NCBI GenBank assembly: GCA_046155505.1
Contig: JBJXFK010000096.1
Coordinates: 1 to 19,629, forward strand
Length of the DNA: 19,629 nucleotides
Direction of reading: 5' to 3'
Origin: JBJXFK01 sp046155505
Lineage (GTDB): Bacteria; Planctomycetota; Phycisphaerae; UBA1845; Fen-1342
The position numbers were made by a program, and so were the translations under genes. Shown piece by piece: positions 5,195 to 13,520 of this stretch. How positions within the stretch are numbered: position 1 is the first letter of the stretch; every line of letters starts with the position of its first letter. The notes beneath the pieces were generated by a model, which was given only the letters and a program-made list of their open reading frames with translations, did no database searches and was not told the DNA's origin.

Positions 5195-8100
5195 ATGTTT
5201 CGACACTGTGAAATTCGCCTTGCAAGCGCTTTCATGCTCGCGCTCGCCGCCGTCCTTAACGCCCCCGCGATCGCCATCCAGCCCGCATCCCCGACCGATG
5301 CACCTTCCAACTTTTCCGAGCCGTTCGAAGACGTCTCAAACTGGATCGTCGCACCCTCCGAAGGCGTCGAAGCCACTATCACGCCCGTCGACGGCGCATC
5401 CGGAAAAGCCATGCGGCTCGACTACAACTTCAAGAGCGGCGGTGGCTTTGTCGCCATTCGTCGCCCCGCACCGATCGCGCTCGGCCCGGATTTTCAATTC
5501 GATGTACAGATCCGCGCCGAGTCCGGCGATCAAAATCTAGAATTGAAACTCCTCAGTGGCGAAGACGTCTGGTGGATGAACCGCCGCGCGTATGAGTTTC
5601 CGAAAGACTGGACGCGCCTCGTCTATCGCCGCCGCCACTTCAGCTACGCCTGGGGCCCCAGCGGCCCGACCGCCCCGCTCTCCAAAATCGACGCGATCGA
5701 GTTCGCCATCGCATCCTCCACTGGCGGCAAAGGCACCGTCTACTTCGATTCGCTGAACTACACGCCGCTGCCCGCGCCGAAGCCCTACGCCGGAACGCCC
5801 ATAGTCTCGGTCACGTCGCTCCACCCCGCCGGCGACGACCCGACTGTCTGGCGCGACGGCAAGATCGAATGGCGCAGCGACGAAGCAGACGCGTCGCCCA
5901 CGGTCACGCTCGACTTCGGCCAGTTCCGCGACATCGGCGGCATCAAACTCACTTGGGAAAAGGACGACTACGCCGCCGACTACACCGTCGAACTATCGAC
6001 CGACGGAAACACCTGGACCGCCGCCCGCAAAATCGAGGGCGGCAACGGCGGCATCGACTTCGTGCCGTTGCCAGACGCCGGCGCGGCGCAACTTCGCGTC
6101 GTCGCGACGAAAGCCGCTCGCGGCAAATCCATATGGCTCAAATCTATCGAAGTGAAGCCAACCGAATGGTCCGCCACGCCCAACGACCTCTTCGCAAACA
6201 TCGCCAAGGAGTCGCCGCGCGGCTGGTATCCGCGCTATTTCACGGGCGAGCAAGCCTATTGGACCGTCCTCGGCGTCGCCGGCGATCGCAACGAAGCCTT
6301 GATCGACACCGACGGCGCCATCGAACTCGATCGCCGCGGCGCGCGCCTCGAACCGTTCCTGCGCGTCGGCAGTCGGCTCTTCACATGGGCCGATGTGAAA
6401 AGCACAGTCACGCTCGCCGGCGGCGACCTGCCCATACCCACCGTGACCTGGACCGCCGGCCCGATCGAGTTGCAGATCACCGCACTCGCCGACGGCGAGC
6501 CGGGCAAATCGCACCTGCTCTTCCAATATGCCGTTCGTAACATCTCGCCGAGCAAACACACCGGGCGGCTCTATCTCGCCATTCGCCCCTTCCTCGTTTC
6601 GCCCCCGTGGCAGGCACTCAACACCGCCGCCGGCGTGTCGCGCATTCACAAAATCGAGCCGCGCGAAAACTACGGCCAAATCGACAACGTCTGGCTCTGC
6701 CCCTGGACGTTCTTCTCCCGCCACGGCATCACCACATTTTCGCGCGGCGACGTGATCGACTTCATCGCCGCCGATGCGCCGATGAACGGCGACGCCCTCG
6801 CCGACGACACCGACAAGCTCACCTCGGGAATGATCTATTACGATTTCGCGCTGGAGCCACAGGCCAAACAGCTCGTACACATCGCGGCCGGCTGGAACGG
6901 CAACGGCGACATGCCCGACCCCCCACAAGGCGAATTCGCGACTGCCGAGGCGTTCCAGAAAGCGTTCGCGCGTGTCGCCGACGGATGGCGCAAGGAAGTG
7001 AACCGCGTCAAACTGTCGCTGCCCGCCAGCGCGAAGCGACTGGAGAACACCTATCGCACCGTGCAAGCGCACGTCCTCATCAACTCCGACGGCCCGGCGA
7101 TCCAGCCCGGCTCACGCACCTATGAACGCTCGTGGATCCGCGACGGCGCGCTCACCTCGACCTCGCTGCTTTACACCGGCCACACCGAGCGCGTGAAGGC
7201 CTTCATCGACTGGTTAACACCCAACATCTTCCCCAGCGGCAAGGTGCCGTGTGTCGTCGATCATCGCGGCCCCGACCCCGTGCCCGAATACGACAGCCAG
7301 GGACAACTCATCTATTTGCTTTGGCGCTATTACCAGTTCACCGGCGATCAAGATGTGCTGCAAAAATACCTGCCGCAAGTCGAGATGTCGGTGAAGTTCA
7401 TCGAGGAGCTGCGTGCGCAACGCATGACACCCGAATACCGCGACGGCCCGCCCGAACAGCGCGTCAAATTCGGCCTCGTGCCCGAGTCGATCAGCCACGA
7501 AGGCTATTCGGCCAAACCCATGCACAGCTACTGGGACGGCTTCTTCGTCATCCGCGGCCTGCACGACGCGGCCCAGATCGCGCGCGTCCTCAACCGCCCC
7601 GAACTCCAGCAGAAGTACACCAAGCTGCTCGACGACTATCGCAAAGCCCAGTACGACTCAATGCGCCTCGCGATGGAAATCAAAAAGGTCGATTACATCC
7701 CCGGCTGCGCTGAGCTTGGCGACTTCGACGCCACCTCGACCGCGATCGGCATCTATCCCTGCGGCGAGCTGGCCCGCATCCCGCAACCCGCGCTCGATCG
7801 CACGTTTGAGAAATACTGGGAGTTTTTCCAGAGCCGTCGGGATGGCAAGCTCGACTGGAAGGATTACACACCCTATGAACTGCGGATCATCAGCGCCATG
7901 CTCAAACTTGGCCGCCCCGATCGCTCGCACGCGCTGATCGACTTTTTCTTCAACGATCAGCGCCCGCACGAATGGAACCAATGGGGCGAAGTCGTCTGGC
8001 GCGATCCCAAGACGCCGCGCTTCATCGGCGACATGCCGCACACTTGGTGCGGCTCCGAATTCCTGCGCGGCATGCGCAACCTGCTCGTCTATGAAAACGA

Positions 8101-8410
8101 AGACACGCGACAACTCGTCGTCGGTGCAGGCATCCGCCCCAATTGGCCCGGCGAAGACGACGGCGTCCGCATCGGCGACTTTCCCACCCAGTACGGCACG
8201 ATCAGCTATCACTGCAAACTCGCCGACAAGCTGCTCACCTACGAACTAAGCGGCACCGCGAAAGCGAGCGGCGGAATCCTCGTCTGCAACCCGACCGGCC
8301 GGCCCGCCCGACTCGTCTCCGTCAGCGGCAAGCCCGGCACGCTCGATGACAAGGGCCGCGTGAAAATCGAGACGCTCCCGGCGACGGTCGTTTTCACGCT
8401 CGCCGATTAG
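5195..8410 (+). CDS. Secreted six-hairpin glycosidase-like protein with carbohydrate-binding-type and discoidin-like domains
   Basis: 1071 residues. The start at 5195 is preceded by AGGAG (5184-5188) with six-base spacing and opens a signal peptide (about residues 1-28, hydrophobic LASAFMLALAAVL). Residues about 40-195 look like a beta-sandwich binding domain. Residues about 204-322 resemble an F5/8 type C (discoidin) domain (TVTLDFGQFRDIGGIKLTW; YTVELSTDGNTWTAARKIEG). A beta-rich linker follows, and then an alpha/alpha barrel-like region beginning around residue 640 with ERSWIRDGALTS, a motif shared with GH15/GH63/amylo-alpha-1,6-glucosidase relatives, and ending near WCGSEFLRGMRNLL (about 950). 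Probably hydrolyses a glycan in the periplasm or outside the cell; the substrate cannot be read from the sequence. It stands alone between repeat-rich gaps, and a palindrome follows the TAG stop. Domain names are from motif memory, so the family is less certain than the overall class. Confidence 0.8.
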   Translation: MFRHCEIRLASAFMLALAAVLNAPAIAIQPASPTDAPSNFSEPFEDVSNWIVAPSEGVEATITPVDGASGKAMRLDYNFKSGGGFVAIRRPAPIALGPDFQFDVQIRAESGDQNLELKLLSGEDVWWMNRRAYEFPKDWTRLVYRRRHFSYAWGPSGPTAPLSKIDAIEFAIASSTGGKGTVYFDSLNYTPLPAPKPYAGTPIVSVTSLHPAGDDPTVWRDGKIEWRSDEADASPTVTLDFGQFRDIGGIKLTWEKDDYAADYTVELSTDGNTWTAARKIEGGNGGIDFVPLPDAGAAQLRVVATKAARGKSIWLKSIEVKPTEWSATPNDLFANIAKESPRGWYPRYFTGEQAYWTVLGVAGDRNEALIDTDGAIELDRRGARLEPFLRVGSRLFTWADVKSTVTLAGGDLPIPTVTWTAGPIELQITALADGEPGKSHLLFQYAVRNISPSKHTGRLYLAIRPFLVSPPWQALNTAAGVSRIHKIEPRENYGQIDNVWLCPWTFFSRHGITTFSRGDVIDFIAADAPMNGDALADDTDKLTSGMIYYDFALEPQAKQLVHIAAGWNGNGDMPDPPQGEFATAEAFQKAFARVADGWRKEVNRVKLSLPASAKRLENTYRTVQAHVLINSDGPAIQPGSRTYERSWIRDGALTSTSLLYTGHTERVKAFIDWLTPNIFPSGKVPCVVDHRGPDPVPEYDSQGQLIYLLWRYYQFTGDQDVLQKYLPQVEMSVKFIEELRAQRMTPEYRDGPPEQRVKFGLVPESISHEGYSAKPMHSYWDGFFVIRGLHDAAQIARVLNRPELQQKYTKLLDDYRKAQYDSMRLAMEIKKVDYIPGCAELGDFDATSTAIGIYPCGELARIPQPALDRTFEKYWEFFQSRRDGKLDWKDYTPYELRIISAMLKLGRPDRSHALIDFFFNDQRPHEWNQWGEVVWRDPKTPRFIGDMPHTWCGSEFLRGMRNLLVYENEDTRQLVVGAGIRPNWPGEDDGVRIGDFPTQYGTISYHCKLADKLLTYELSGTAKASGGILVCNPTGRPARLVSVSGKPGTLDDKGRVKIETLPATVVFTLAD

Positions 8411-8430
8411 CCCCGCGCACAATTTGCGCC

Positions 8431-8503
8431 GTAGGGTGGGCATCGCCCACCATTCGCTTGCGTTGCTGGAGACGCACGAAATGGGGGGCGATGCCCACCC
8501 TAC
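8431..8503. repeat. Compound inverted repeat downstream of the glycosidase-like gene
   Basis: 23-base arms (8431-8453 and 8481-8503) match as inverted repeats with one mismatch around a 27-base spacer. Each arm also folds on itself (GGTGGGC-ATC-GCCCACC). It lies 20 bases after the TAG of the upstream gene and could act on that transcript's 3' end. Confidence 0.8.
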
Positions 8504-8616
8504 GCGCTCAACTCCGCGCCATCCAACGCCCGAAAACATGCACATGCGATCTCGTCGCTCCGCGATGACCTTCGCACGCATGCACGCGACCACACACGGA
8601 AGGGACTTTGCCGCCC

Positions 8617-9624
8617 ATGACTGCCACGCTCACCCCGCCGGGACTCGCCACCGTCGCATCAACGATTCGCCGCGATCGCCATCGCCTCACCGCCGCCGAG
8701 ATCCGCGACACGCTCAGCGCGTATCTGCACGCCTACTGGCTGCGACCCGAAAACGCATACTGGATGACGCTCCGCCACGTGGCGCTCAGCGAATGCTCGC
8801 TCATGGGTCCGTCCGCCGACATCAGTTGCGGCGACGGCCTATTCAGCTTTCTGCACGCTGGCGGACGACTCGCGCCGGCGTTCGACGTGTTCTCGGCGAC
8901 CGGCCATCTCGAACAAGTCACGCAGCAACATGCCGACATGTTCGACGTGGTGGACGAGGCGTATCAGCCGCCGATCACGCGCGAACCGGATTGGCGCTAC
9001 GACGTCGGCACCGACCTCAAAACCAGCATGTTGCACAAAGCCGCCCGTCTGAATTTCTATGCCACGCATGTGCAGGCCGACAACAATCAGGCGCTGCCGT
9101 TCGAGGACGAGTGCTTTCAAACCGTGCACTGCAACTCGGCCTATTGGGTCACCGCGATCGACGAATTCCTCGGCGAACTGCACCGCGTCACGCGGTGCAG
9201 CGGCACGATCGTCTTGCACGTAAAGCTGGCCAACATGAGCCGCTACACGCTCGAACCGTTGCGGGGCGTTCTCGGCGACAACGTGCTCGACATCCTTGGC
9301 CGCGGCCGCCTCGCCTGCTGGCCGACGCTTGCGACGCAAAGCGATTGGGAACGCCGCTTCAACAAATCCGGCCTGCGCATTCAATCGTCGATGCCGCTGG
9401 CCCGTGCCGCGCACGCCCACATCTGGGACGTCGGCCTGCGCCCGATCGCGCCGCTGCTGGTCCGCATGACGCAATCGCTCAACGCAGAAACGCGCGACGC
9501 GATCAAACGCGACTGGGTCGCCCTCTTCATGGACCTTTGCCAGCCGCTCTGCGATCCGGACTTTGACGCGTTTCCCGGCGACGGCGAACCCGCGGAAGTG
9601 CAGTACGTCCTTCGCCGCCGATGA
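8617..9624 (+). CDS. Class I SAM-dependent methyltransferase
   Basis: 335 residues. Probable motif I is SADISCGDGLFSFLHAGG (66-83), and the later motif LPFEDECFQTVHCNSAYWV (160-178) followed by FLGELHRVTRCSGTIVLHV (184-202) is the usual post-motif II/III pattern of the Methyltransf_11 type. It should transfer a methyl group from S-adenosylmethionine; the acceptor is unknown. I chose ATG at 8617, with GGAAGGGA at 8598-8605 upstream (11-base spacing); an in-frame TTG at 8608 is too close to that site. No signal peptide, so cytoplasmic. Its TGA is followed within two bases by a heptamer array, and the next gene is convergent. Confidence 0.75.
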   Translation: MTATLTPPGLATVASTIRRDRHRLTAAEIRDTLSAYLHAYWLRPENAYWMTLRHVALSECSLMGPSADISCGDGLFSFLHAGGRLAPAFDVFSATGHLEQVTQQHADMFDVVDEAYQPPITREPDWRYDVGTDLKTSMLHKAARLNFYATHVQADNNQALPFEDECFQTVHCNSAYWVTAIDEFLGELHRVTRCSGTIVLHVKLANMSRYTLEPLRGVLGDNVLDILGRGRLACWPTLATQSDWERRFNKSGLRIQSSMPLARAAHAHIWDVGLRPIAPLLVRMTQSLNAETRDAIKRDWVALFMDLCQPLCDPDFDAFPGDGEPAEVQYVLRRR

Positions 9625-9625
9625 A

Positions 9626-9700
9626 AGTGCCTAGTGCCTAGAGACAAGAAGACGCGCGCGTACCCTCATCCTAGGCACTAGACACTAGGCACTAGACACT
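9626..9700. repeat. Inverted heptamer arrays (AGTGCCT/AGTGTCT) between the methyltransferase and ftsY
   Basis: AGTGCCTAGTGCCTAG at 9626-9641 faces CTAGGCACTAGACACTAGGC and further units at 9671-9700. The left array begins two bases after the methyltransferase stop, and the right one overlaps the first base of the ftsY stop (TGA, complement of 9700-9702). The stem could serve as a shared 3' structure for two convergent genes. Confidence 0.85.
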
Positions 9701-10617
9701 CAAACGTCGGAAAAAAGCGCCTCAACAAACGCATCCGGATCGAACGGCTGAATGTCATCCATCGTCTCGCCCAGACCGACGAATTTCACCGGGATATCCA
9801 GCTTCTCGCGAATGCCGACCACCACGCCGCCCTTGGCCGAGCCGTCGAGTTTGGCCAGAAAGAGCCCCGTGACGTTCACCACCTGCGAAAACATCTGCGC
9901 CTGATTGATCGCGTTCTGCCCGATTGTCGCGTCGAGCACCAGCAGCGTCTCGTGCGGCGCATCGGGGATGCGCTTCTGCACCACGCGCTGAATCTTGTTC
10001 AACTCGCGCATCAGATTTTCTTGCGTATGCAGCCGCCCCGCCGTGTCGATCAGGATCACATCCACGCCGCGCGCCAAGCCCGCATCGCACGCGTCGAAAG
10101 CGACCGCCGCCGGATCGCTCCCCGGCTGATGCTTCACGATCTCCACCCCCGCCCGCTGCGACCAGATCGTCAGTTGATCGATCGCCGCCGCCCGAAACGT
10201 GTCGCACGCGCCCAGCAGCACCTTCTTACCCTGCTTGCTGAGGTGATTGCACAGCTTCGCAACGCTGGTCGTCTTGCCCGATCCGTTGACCCCGACAATG
10301 AAAATCACCGTCGGCCCGCTCGACGCATACTTCACCGCCCGATCCGCCGCGCTCCACGTGAGCGAGATGCGTTTTTTGATGAACGGAATGATCTCCTGTG
10401 CCTCGCGAATCTGGCCGGCCTTCCAACCGTCGCGAATTTCCTTCAGCAGCGCCTCAACCGTCGCCGGCCCCATGTCTGACGAAAGCATCGTGTCATGCAA
10501 TTCACGCAGCAAGTCTTCATCAATCTTTCGCCCAAACGCCAGCACCCGCCGAAACCCGGCGACCAGCACATCGCGCGTCTTCTGCAAGCCCTTCTTGAAG
10601 AAATCAAACAAACCCAT
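9700..10617 (-). CDS. ftsY: Signal recognition particle receptor FtsY
   Basis: 305 residues. SRP-receptor GTPase that docks ribosome-nascent chain-SRP complexes at the membrane. N domain at 1-95 (MGLFDFFKKGLQKTRD start typical of short FtsY), then the NG GTPase: G1 GVNGSGKTT (109-117), DTFRAAA (139-145), G3 DTAGR (191-195), G4 AKLD (255-258, with Ala where Thr is usual), GLGE (281-284) and the C-terminal DDIQPFDPDAFVEALF. The acidic N-terminal A domain of the E. coli protein is absent, as in many phyla. ATG at 10617 matches the usual FtsY start; a GGAG lies about 9-12 bases upstream. The gene is bracketed by heptamer arrays of the same family. Confidence 0.97.
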   Translation of the reverse strand: MGLFDFFKKGLQKTRDVLVAGFRRVLAFGRKIDEDLLRELHDTMLSSDMGPATVEALLKEIRDGWKAGQIREAQEIIPFIKKRISLTWSAADRAVKYASSGPTVIFIVGVNGSGKTTSVAKLCNHLSKQGKKVLLGACDTFRAAAIDQLTIWSQRAGVEIVKHQPGSDPAAVAFDACDAGLARGVDVILIDTAGRLHTQENLMRELNKIQRVVQKRIPDAPHETLLVLDATIGQNAINQAQMFSQVVNVTGLFLAKLDGSAKGGVVVGIREKLDIPVKFVGLGETMDDIQPFDPDAFVEALFSDV

Positions 10618-10632
10618 CTGCGGATGCTCCGT

Positions 10633-10656
10633 AGTGTCTAGTGCCTAGTGTCTAGT
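10633..10656. repeat. Heptamer array (AGTGTCT/AGTGCCT) upstream of ftsY
   Basis: Three units of AGTGTCT/AGTGCCT plus AGT, the same family as the arrays at the other end of ftsY. It lies 15 bases before the ftsY start, inside its likely leader. Confidence 0.8.
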
Positions 10657-10661
10657 ATTCG

Positions 10662-10682
10662 GGGTTCAGGGTTCAGGGTTTA
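10662..10682. repeat. Heptamer array (GGGTTCA)
   Basis: Three head-to-tail heptamers, GGGTTCA twice and GGGTTTA once, directly next to the AGTGTCT array. No partner inverted array is present nearby. Confidence 0.7.
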
Positions 10683-10705
10683 GCGGACCGGCCACCGCCA
10701 ACGAT

Positions 10706-10735
10706 CTTCTGCATTCTGCATTCTGCATTCTGCAT
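10706..10735. repeat. Heptamer array (ATTCTGC)
   Basis: Four consecutive copies of TTCTGC(A), with a degenerate fifth after them. A third distinct heptamer family in the ftsY-hexosaminidase gap. Confidence 0.75.
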
Positions 10736-10744
10736 TTCGTCCCA

Positions 10745-10778
10745 ACTCGATACTCGCTACTCGATACTCTGCACTCTA
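10745..10778. repeat. Heptamer array (TACTCGA) abutting the hexosaminidase stop codon
   Basis: Units ACTCGA, TACTCGC, TACTCGA, TACTCTG and CACTCTA run without gap into the stop codon of the hexosaminidase gene (complement of 10779-10781). Fourth heptamer family in this 161-base gap. Confidence 0.72.
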
Positions 10779-12311
10779 CTAGGGTTCCGCCGTAATCACC
10801 TGCTTCACCGGCGGGTCCTCCCCGGTGCGCCAGGCGGCCTGCGCACCCGGAATGTAGAAATCATGCACGATCGTCTCGAACGACGGACGATACGCCGCGT
10901 GCGCGTCGATGCCCTCGATCCGCGTCGCCGCCGACCGCACTTTTTCCTTCAGCCGTTCGAGCCGCCCCGGATCGCCGCTCGATCCGCCCGCCGCGGCGAT
11001 CGATTCGAGCCGCGGCCGCAACCCGTCGAGCAATCGCTCGCCCGCGCGAATCTCGGTCACGCACGCCGTGTGATTACGCGCCGCATAGTGATTGGCCGCC
11101 CGCTCGACCAGCCGTACCCAATCGACGCACACGCGATGCAACTCAATCGGAAACTGCATCGCATGATCCGGCGCGATGCGATTCGCGGCTTGCGCGCTCA
11201 GCTTGAGAATCGCGTCGCCCGCTTCGCCGAGCGCCTCATGTCGCCAGTGCTTCCACAACTCGAATGGGTTGTTGCGCATGATGAACCGCTCGCGCATCGT
11301 CCGCCACGTCCCGCCGCGAATAAACGGCGACGCCGCCGGAATGCGCACGCCGACCAAATTCGCCAGATCGGCGTACCCCGCTCCGCCCTCCGCATTCAGC
11401 GCATCGACCCACGACGCACCCTGCGTCAGTCTCCGCGCGGCGGCATACACAATCGGCATCGTCGCCGCCAGCGACGTGAAATAACTGAACTCCCAGGTGG
11501 TCACGAGCACGCCGCTCGCTCCCAGGATCTTGGCATCTTCGGCGTGCTGGTCGATGTTCTCTTGCGTCAGATCGAGGAAGCACCAACCGCTGTTGTAGGT
11601 CTGCACGCTCGGGCAACAGATTACGTCGAAGCCGCGCTTGCGAAACACGGCCGACGTCTCCGCCGGTCGATTGAAATATTGCCAATCGAAAATCAGCGTC
11701 TCTTTCGGCAAGTAATCCATCGCGTCCGGGTACTTGACCAGCATGTCGCCCCAAACCGCTGGCCGGCGTTTGTGTTCGATCACCCACTTGCACAGCGCCC
11801 CGTAATACTCGCCCCACAACTTGCCGTTGCCGCCGTCCTTAGTGCGTTCGGCGCACAACGGGCAATGACCGAGCAGCTTGGTCTCGTCGCCGCCGACATG
11901 GACCCACTCGTCGTCGAATACCTGCATCGCGTCGGCGACAAGATCGCGGGCGAACTTCACGCACTCGGGCCGCGTCGCGCACATTTGCAACGAATACTGC
12001 CCCGGCCCCTCGGCCAGCCACTGCCCGCCCTCGCTGCGAATGAAGCCCTCCAGATGCCCGAGCGTGTTGAGAAACGGAATCAGCCGAATGTTCGACGTCT
12101 TTGCATGCGCGACAAGCCGTGCCGCGACCTCGGGCGTTACCGCACCCGGCGCAGCCGCCCACGGCGCGGACGGGTACGCATATCGATGCTCAAAGTAAAG
12201 CCCCACCGCGTTGTAACCGACCTCCGCCGAGCGCGTGATCATCTCGGTCAGCCACGGCTCGCTCGGCGACTGTTCGCGCGCGATATCGAGCATCCATCCG
12301 CAGAAATTCAT
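10779..12311 (-). CDS. Family GH20 beta-N-acetylhexosaminidase, apparently cytoplasmic
   Basis: 510 residues. The family GH20 catalytic signature is visible: NAVGLYFEHRYAYP (34-47), IPFLNTLGHLEGF (78-90) and HVGGDETK (138-145), where D142-E143 are the expected catalytic pair for substrate-assisted removal of terminal N-acetylglucosamine or N-acetylgalactosamine. Later VWGDML and TTWEF fit the barrel. The usual N-terminal GH20b domain is missing, and no signal peptide is seen, so the enzyme may act on imported or recycled amino-sugar pieces. ATG at 12311 was chosen because no start codon lies in frame just upstream; the GGAGAG upstream is rather far (14 bases). The C-terminal 150 residues are helical and unassigned. 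A large inverted repeat lies upstream. Confidence 0.85.
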   Translation of the reverse strand: MNFCGWMLDIAREQSPSEPWLTEMITRSAEVGYNAVGLYFEHRYAYPSAPWAAAPGAVTPEVAARLVAHAKTSNIRLIPFLNTLGHLEGFIRSEGGQWLAEGPGQYSLQMCATRPECVKFARDLVADAMQVFDDEWVHVGGDETKLLGHCPLCAERTKDGGNGKLWGEYYGALCKWVIEHKRRPAVWGDMLVKYPDAMDYLPKETLIFDWQYFNRPAETSAVFRKRGFDVICCPSVQTYNSGWCFLDLTQENIDQHAEDAKILGASGVLVTTWEFSYFTSLAATMPIVYAAARRLTQGASWVDALNAEGGAGYADLANLVGVRIPAASPFIRGGTWRTMRERFIMRNNPFELWKHWRHEALGEAGDAILKLSAQAANRIAPDHAMQFPIELHRVCVDWVRLVERAANHYAARNHTACVTEIRAGERLLDGLRPRLESIAAAGGSSGDPGRLERLKEKVRSAATRIEGIDAHAAYRPSFETIVHDFYIPGAQAAWRTGEDPPVKQVITAEP

Positions 12312-12360
12312 CGATGCACCGCCATCTCTCCGTCGCTTAAAGAGCGCCCGGCCAGCCAGC

Positions 12361-12423
12361 GGGGAGCATCGGCCTCCTGCCGGTGCGCTTTCAATTTGCA
12401 CCGGCCGGAGGCCGATGCTCCCC
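12361..12423. repeat. Compound inverted repeat upstream of the hexosaminidase gene
   Basis: 26-base arms (12361-12386 and 12398-12423) with one mismatch and an 11-base spacer. Each arm folds into a smaller hairpin (GCATCGGC with GCCGGTGC, loop CTCCT). It lies between two genes transcribed leftwards, after the stop of one and before the start of the other, so it may be a terminator-like or interspersed element. Confidence 0.82.
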
Positions 12424-12446
12424 ACCACTGTCACCCGCACACAAAA

Positions 12447-13430
12447 CTAAACGACCGCCAGCAAGCCCGAATGCACCGCACCGCGAATCGCCGCCGCCGC
12501 GATCTCCAAACTATCCACCAACCGCGGCCCCGGCCGACTGAAATACGCCGAACCGTCGGTTACGTACACTCGCTTCTGTCGCACGCTACGCAACGCGCGC
12601 ACCCGCGCATCCGCCAAAAACGCCGGCATCTCTTGCATCGTTCGCGCGATGTCAAATCCGCAGCACGCGATAAGCAACACGTCCGGATCGGCGGTTGCAA
12701 GTTCCTCATGCGTCATCCGTCGCGAACGCTCGCCCGCGCGGGCCAGCGGCTCGACGCCGCCGGCAATTTCTATCAACTCCGGCGTCCAATGCCCACTCGA
12801 AAACAGCGGATCGAGCCACTCAATCACCGCAACGCGCGGCGGTTCGCTGCCGAGCGACGACCCGCCTGGCGCGGCAGTTACGCGAACGCGCGCCGCGTCG
12901 GTTGATCGCGAAACCTTCCCCGCCGCTCGCGTCTCGGCGACCGCTTCGCGAACGCGGGCGATGCGAGCACGCAATTCAATCGTCGCACTGCGCGCCGCGG
13001 CTACCGCTCCCGCCGCCTTGCCGACCGTTGTGATACTGTCGAGTACTTCGCTCAGCCGTTTCGGTTCCAGGTACACCACCTGCGGACGATGCTCCCCCGC
13101 AGCGATCGATGACACGAACCGCCGCACCTCGACGTCATCCACCGCGCACACATCGCACAGCGTTTGTGTAATGATCAAATCGGCCCGCAACTCGCGGCAT
13201 ACATCGAAATTCAGGCTGTACAACGCACGGCTCGACTGCCGCTGCTCGCTAACCAGCCGATCGATCTCGCCGCTCGTCGCATCGGTCGGAATATGCGTGT
13301 GTGTCACCTTCGGCAACGCTCGCACGCCCGGCGGATAGTCGCACTCGTGCGTGACGCCGACCAGTTGCGATTCGAGCCCGATGAGGGCCACGATTTCGGT
13401 CGCACTGGGTAATAGCGAGATGATTCGCAT
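12447..13430 (-). CDS. Cobalamin-binding-protein homologue (BtuF/COG0614 type) without signal peptide
   Basis: 327 residues. The opening MRIISLLPSATEIVALIGLE, HECDYP (29-34) and TQTLCDVCAV are characteristic of the BtuF-like helical-backbone binding-protein family, usually annotated as cobalamin-binding. LDPLFSSGHWTPELIEIAGG and DVLLIACCGF continue the C-terminal lobe. No signal peptide or lipobox is visible, unlike transporter-linked BtuF, so it may be a cytoplasmic family member. An extra Arg/Ser/Gly-rich stretch (VSRSTDAARVRVTAAPGG) sits between the lobes. ATG at 13430 was chosen because the family starts at this motif; the frame extends further upstream but without family sequence. No permease or ATPase genes are adjacent, and I saw no cobalamin riboswitch upstream. 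Confidence 0.82.
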   Translation of the reverse strand: MRIISLLPSATEIVALIGLESQLVGVTHECDYPPGVRALPKVTHTHIPTDATSGEIDRLVSEQRQSSRALYSLNFDVCRELRADLIITQTLCDVCAVDDVEVRRFVSSIAAGEHRPQVVYLEPKRLSEVLDSITTVGKAAGAVAAARSATIELRARIARVREAVAETRAAGKVSRSTDAARVRVTAAPGGSSLGSEPPRVAVIEWLDPLFSSGHWTPELIEIAGGVEPLARAGERSRRMTHEELATADPDVLLIACCGFDIARTMQEMPAFLADARVRALRSVRQKRVYVTDGSAYFSRPGPRLVDSLEIAAAAIRGAVHSGLLAVV

Positions 13431-13520
13431 TGCAGCATGATCGGCGCAGGGTCGAAGGGCCGCAACTCTACGGCGGCGATTTACACCGAAGTCCACGGTG
13501 TACTAACGTCGCAGTAACTC

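Noticed and set aside
10863..12905. Open frame of 680 codons on the plus strand
   Set aside because: It is opposite the GH20 and cobalamin-binding-protein genes; Arg-rich, without recognisable motifs, and typical of GC-rich antisense frames.
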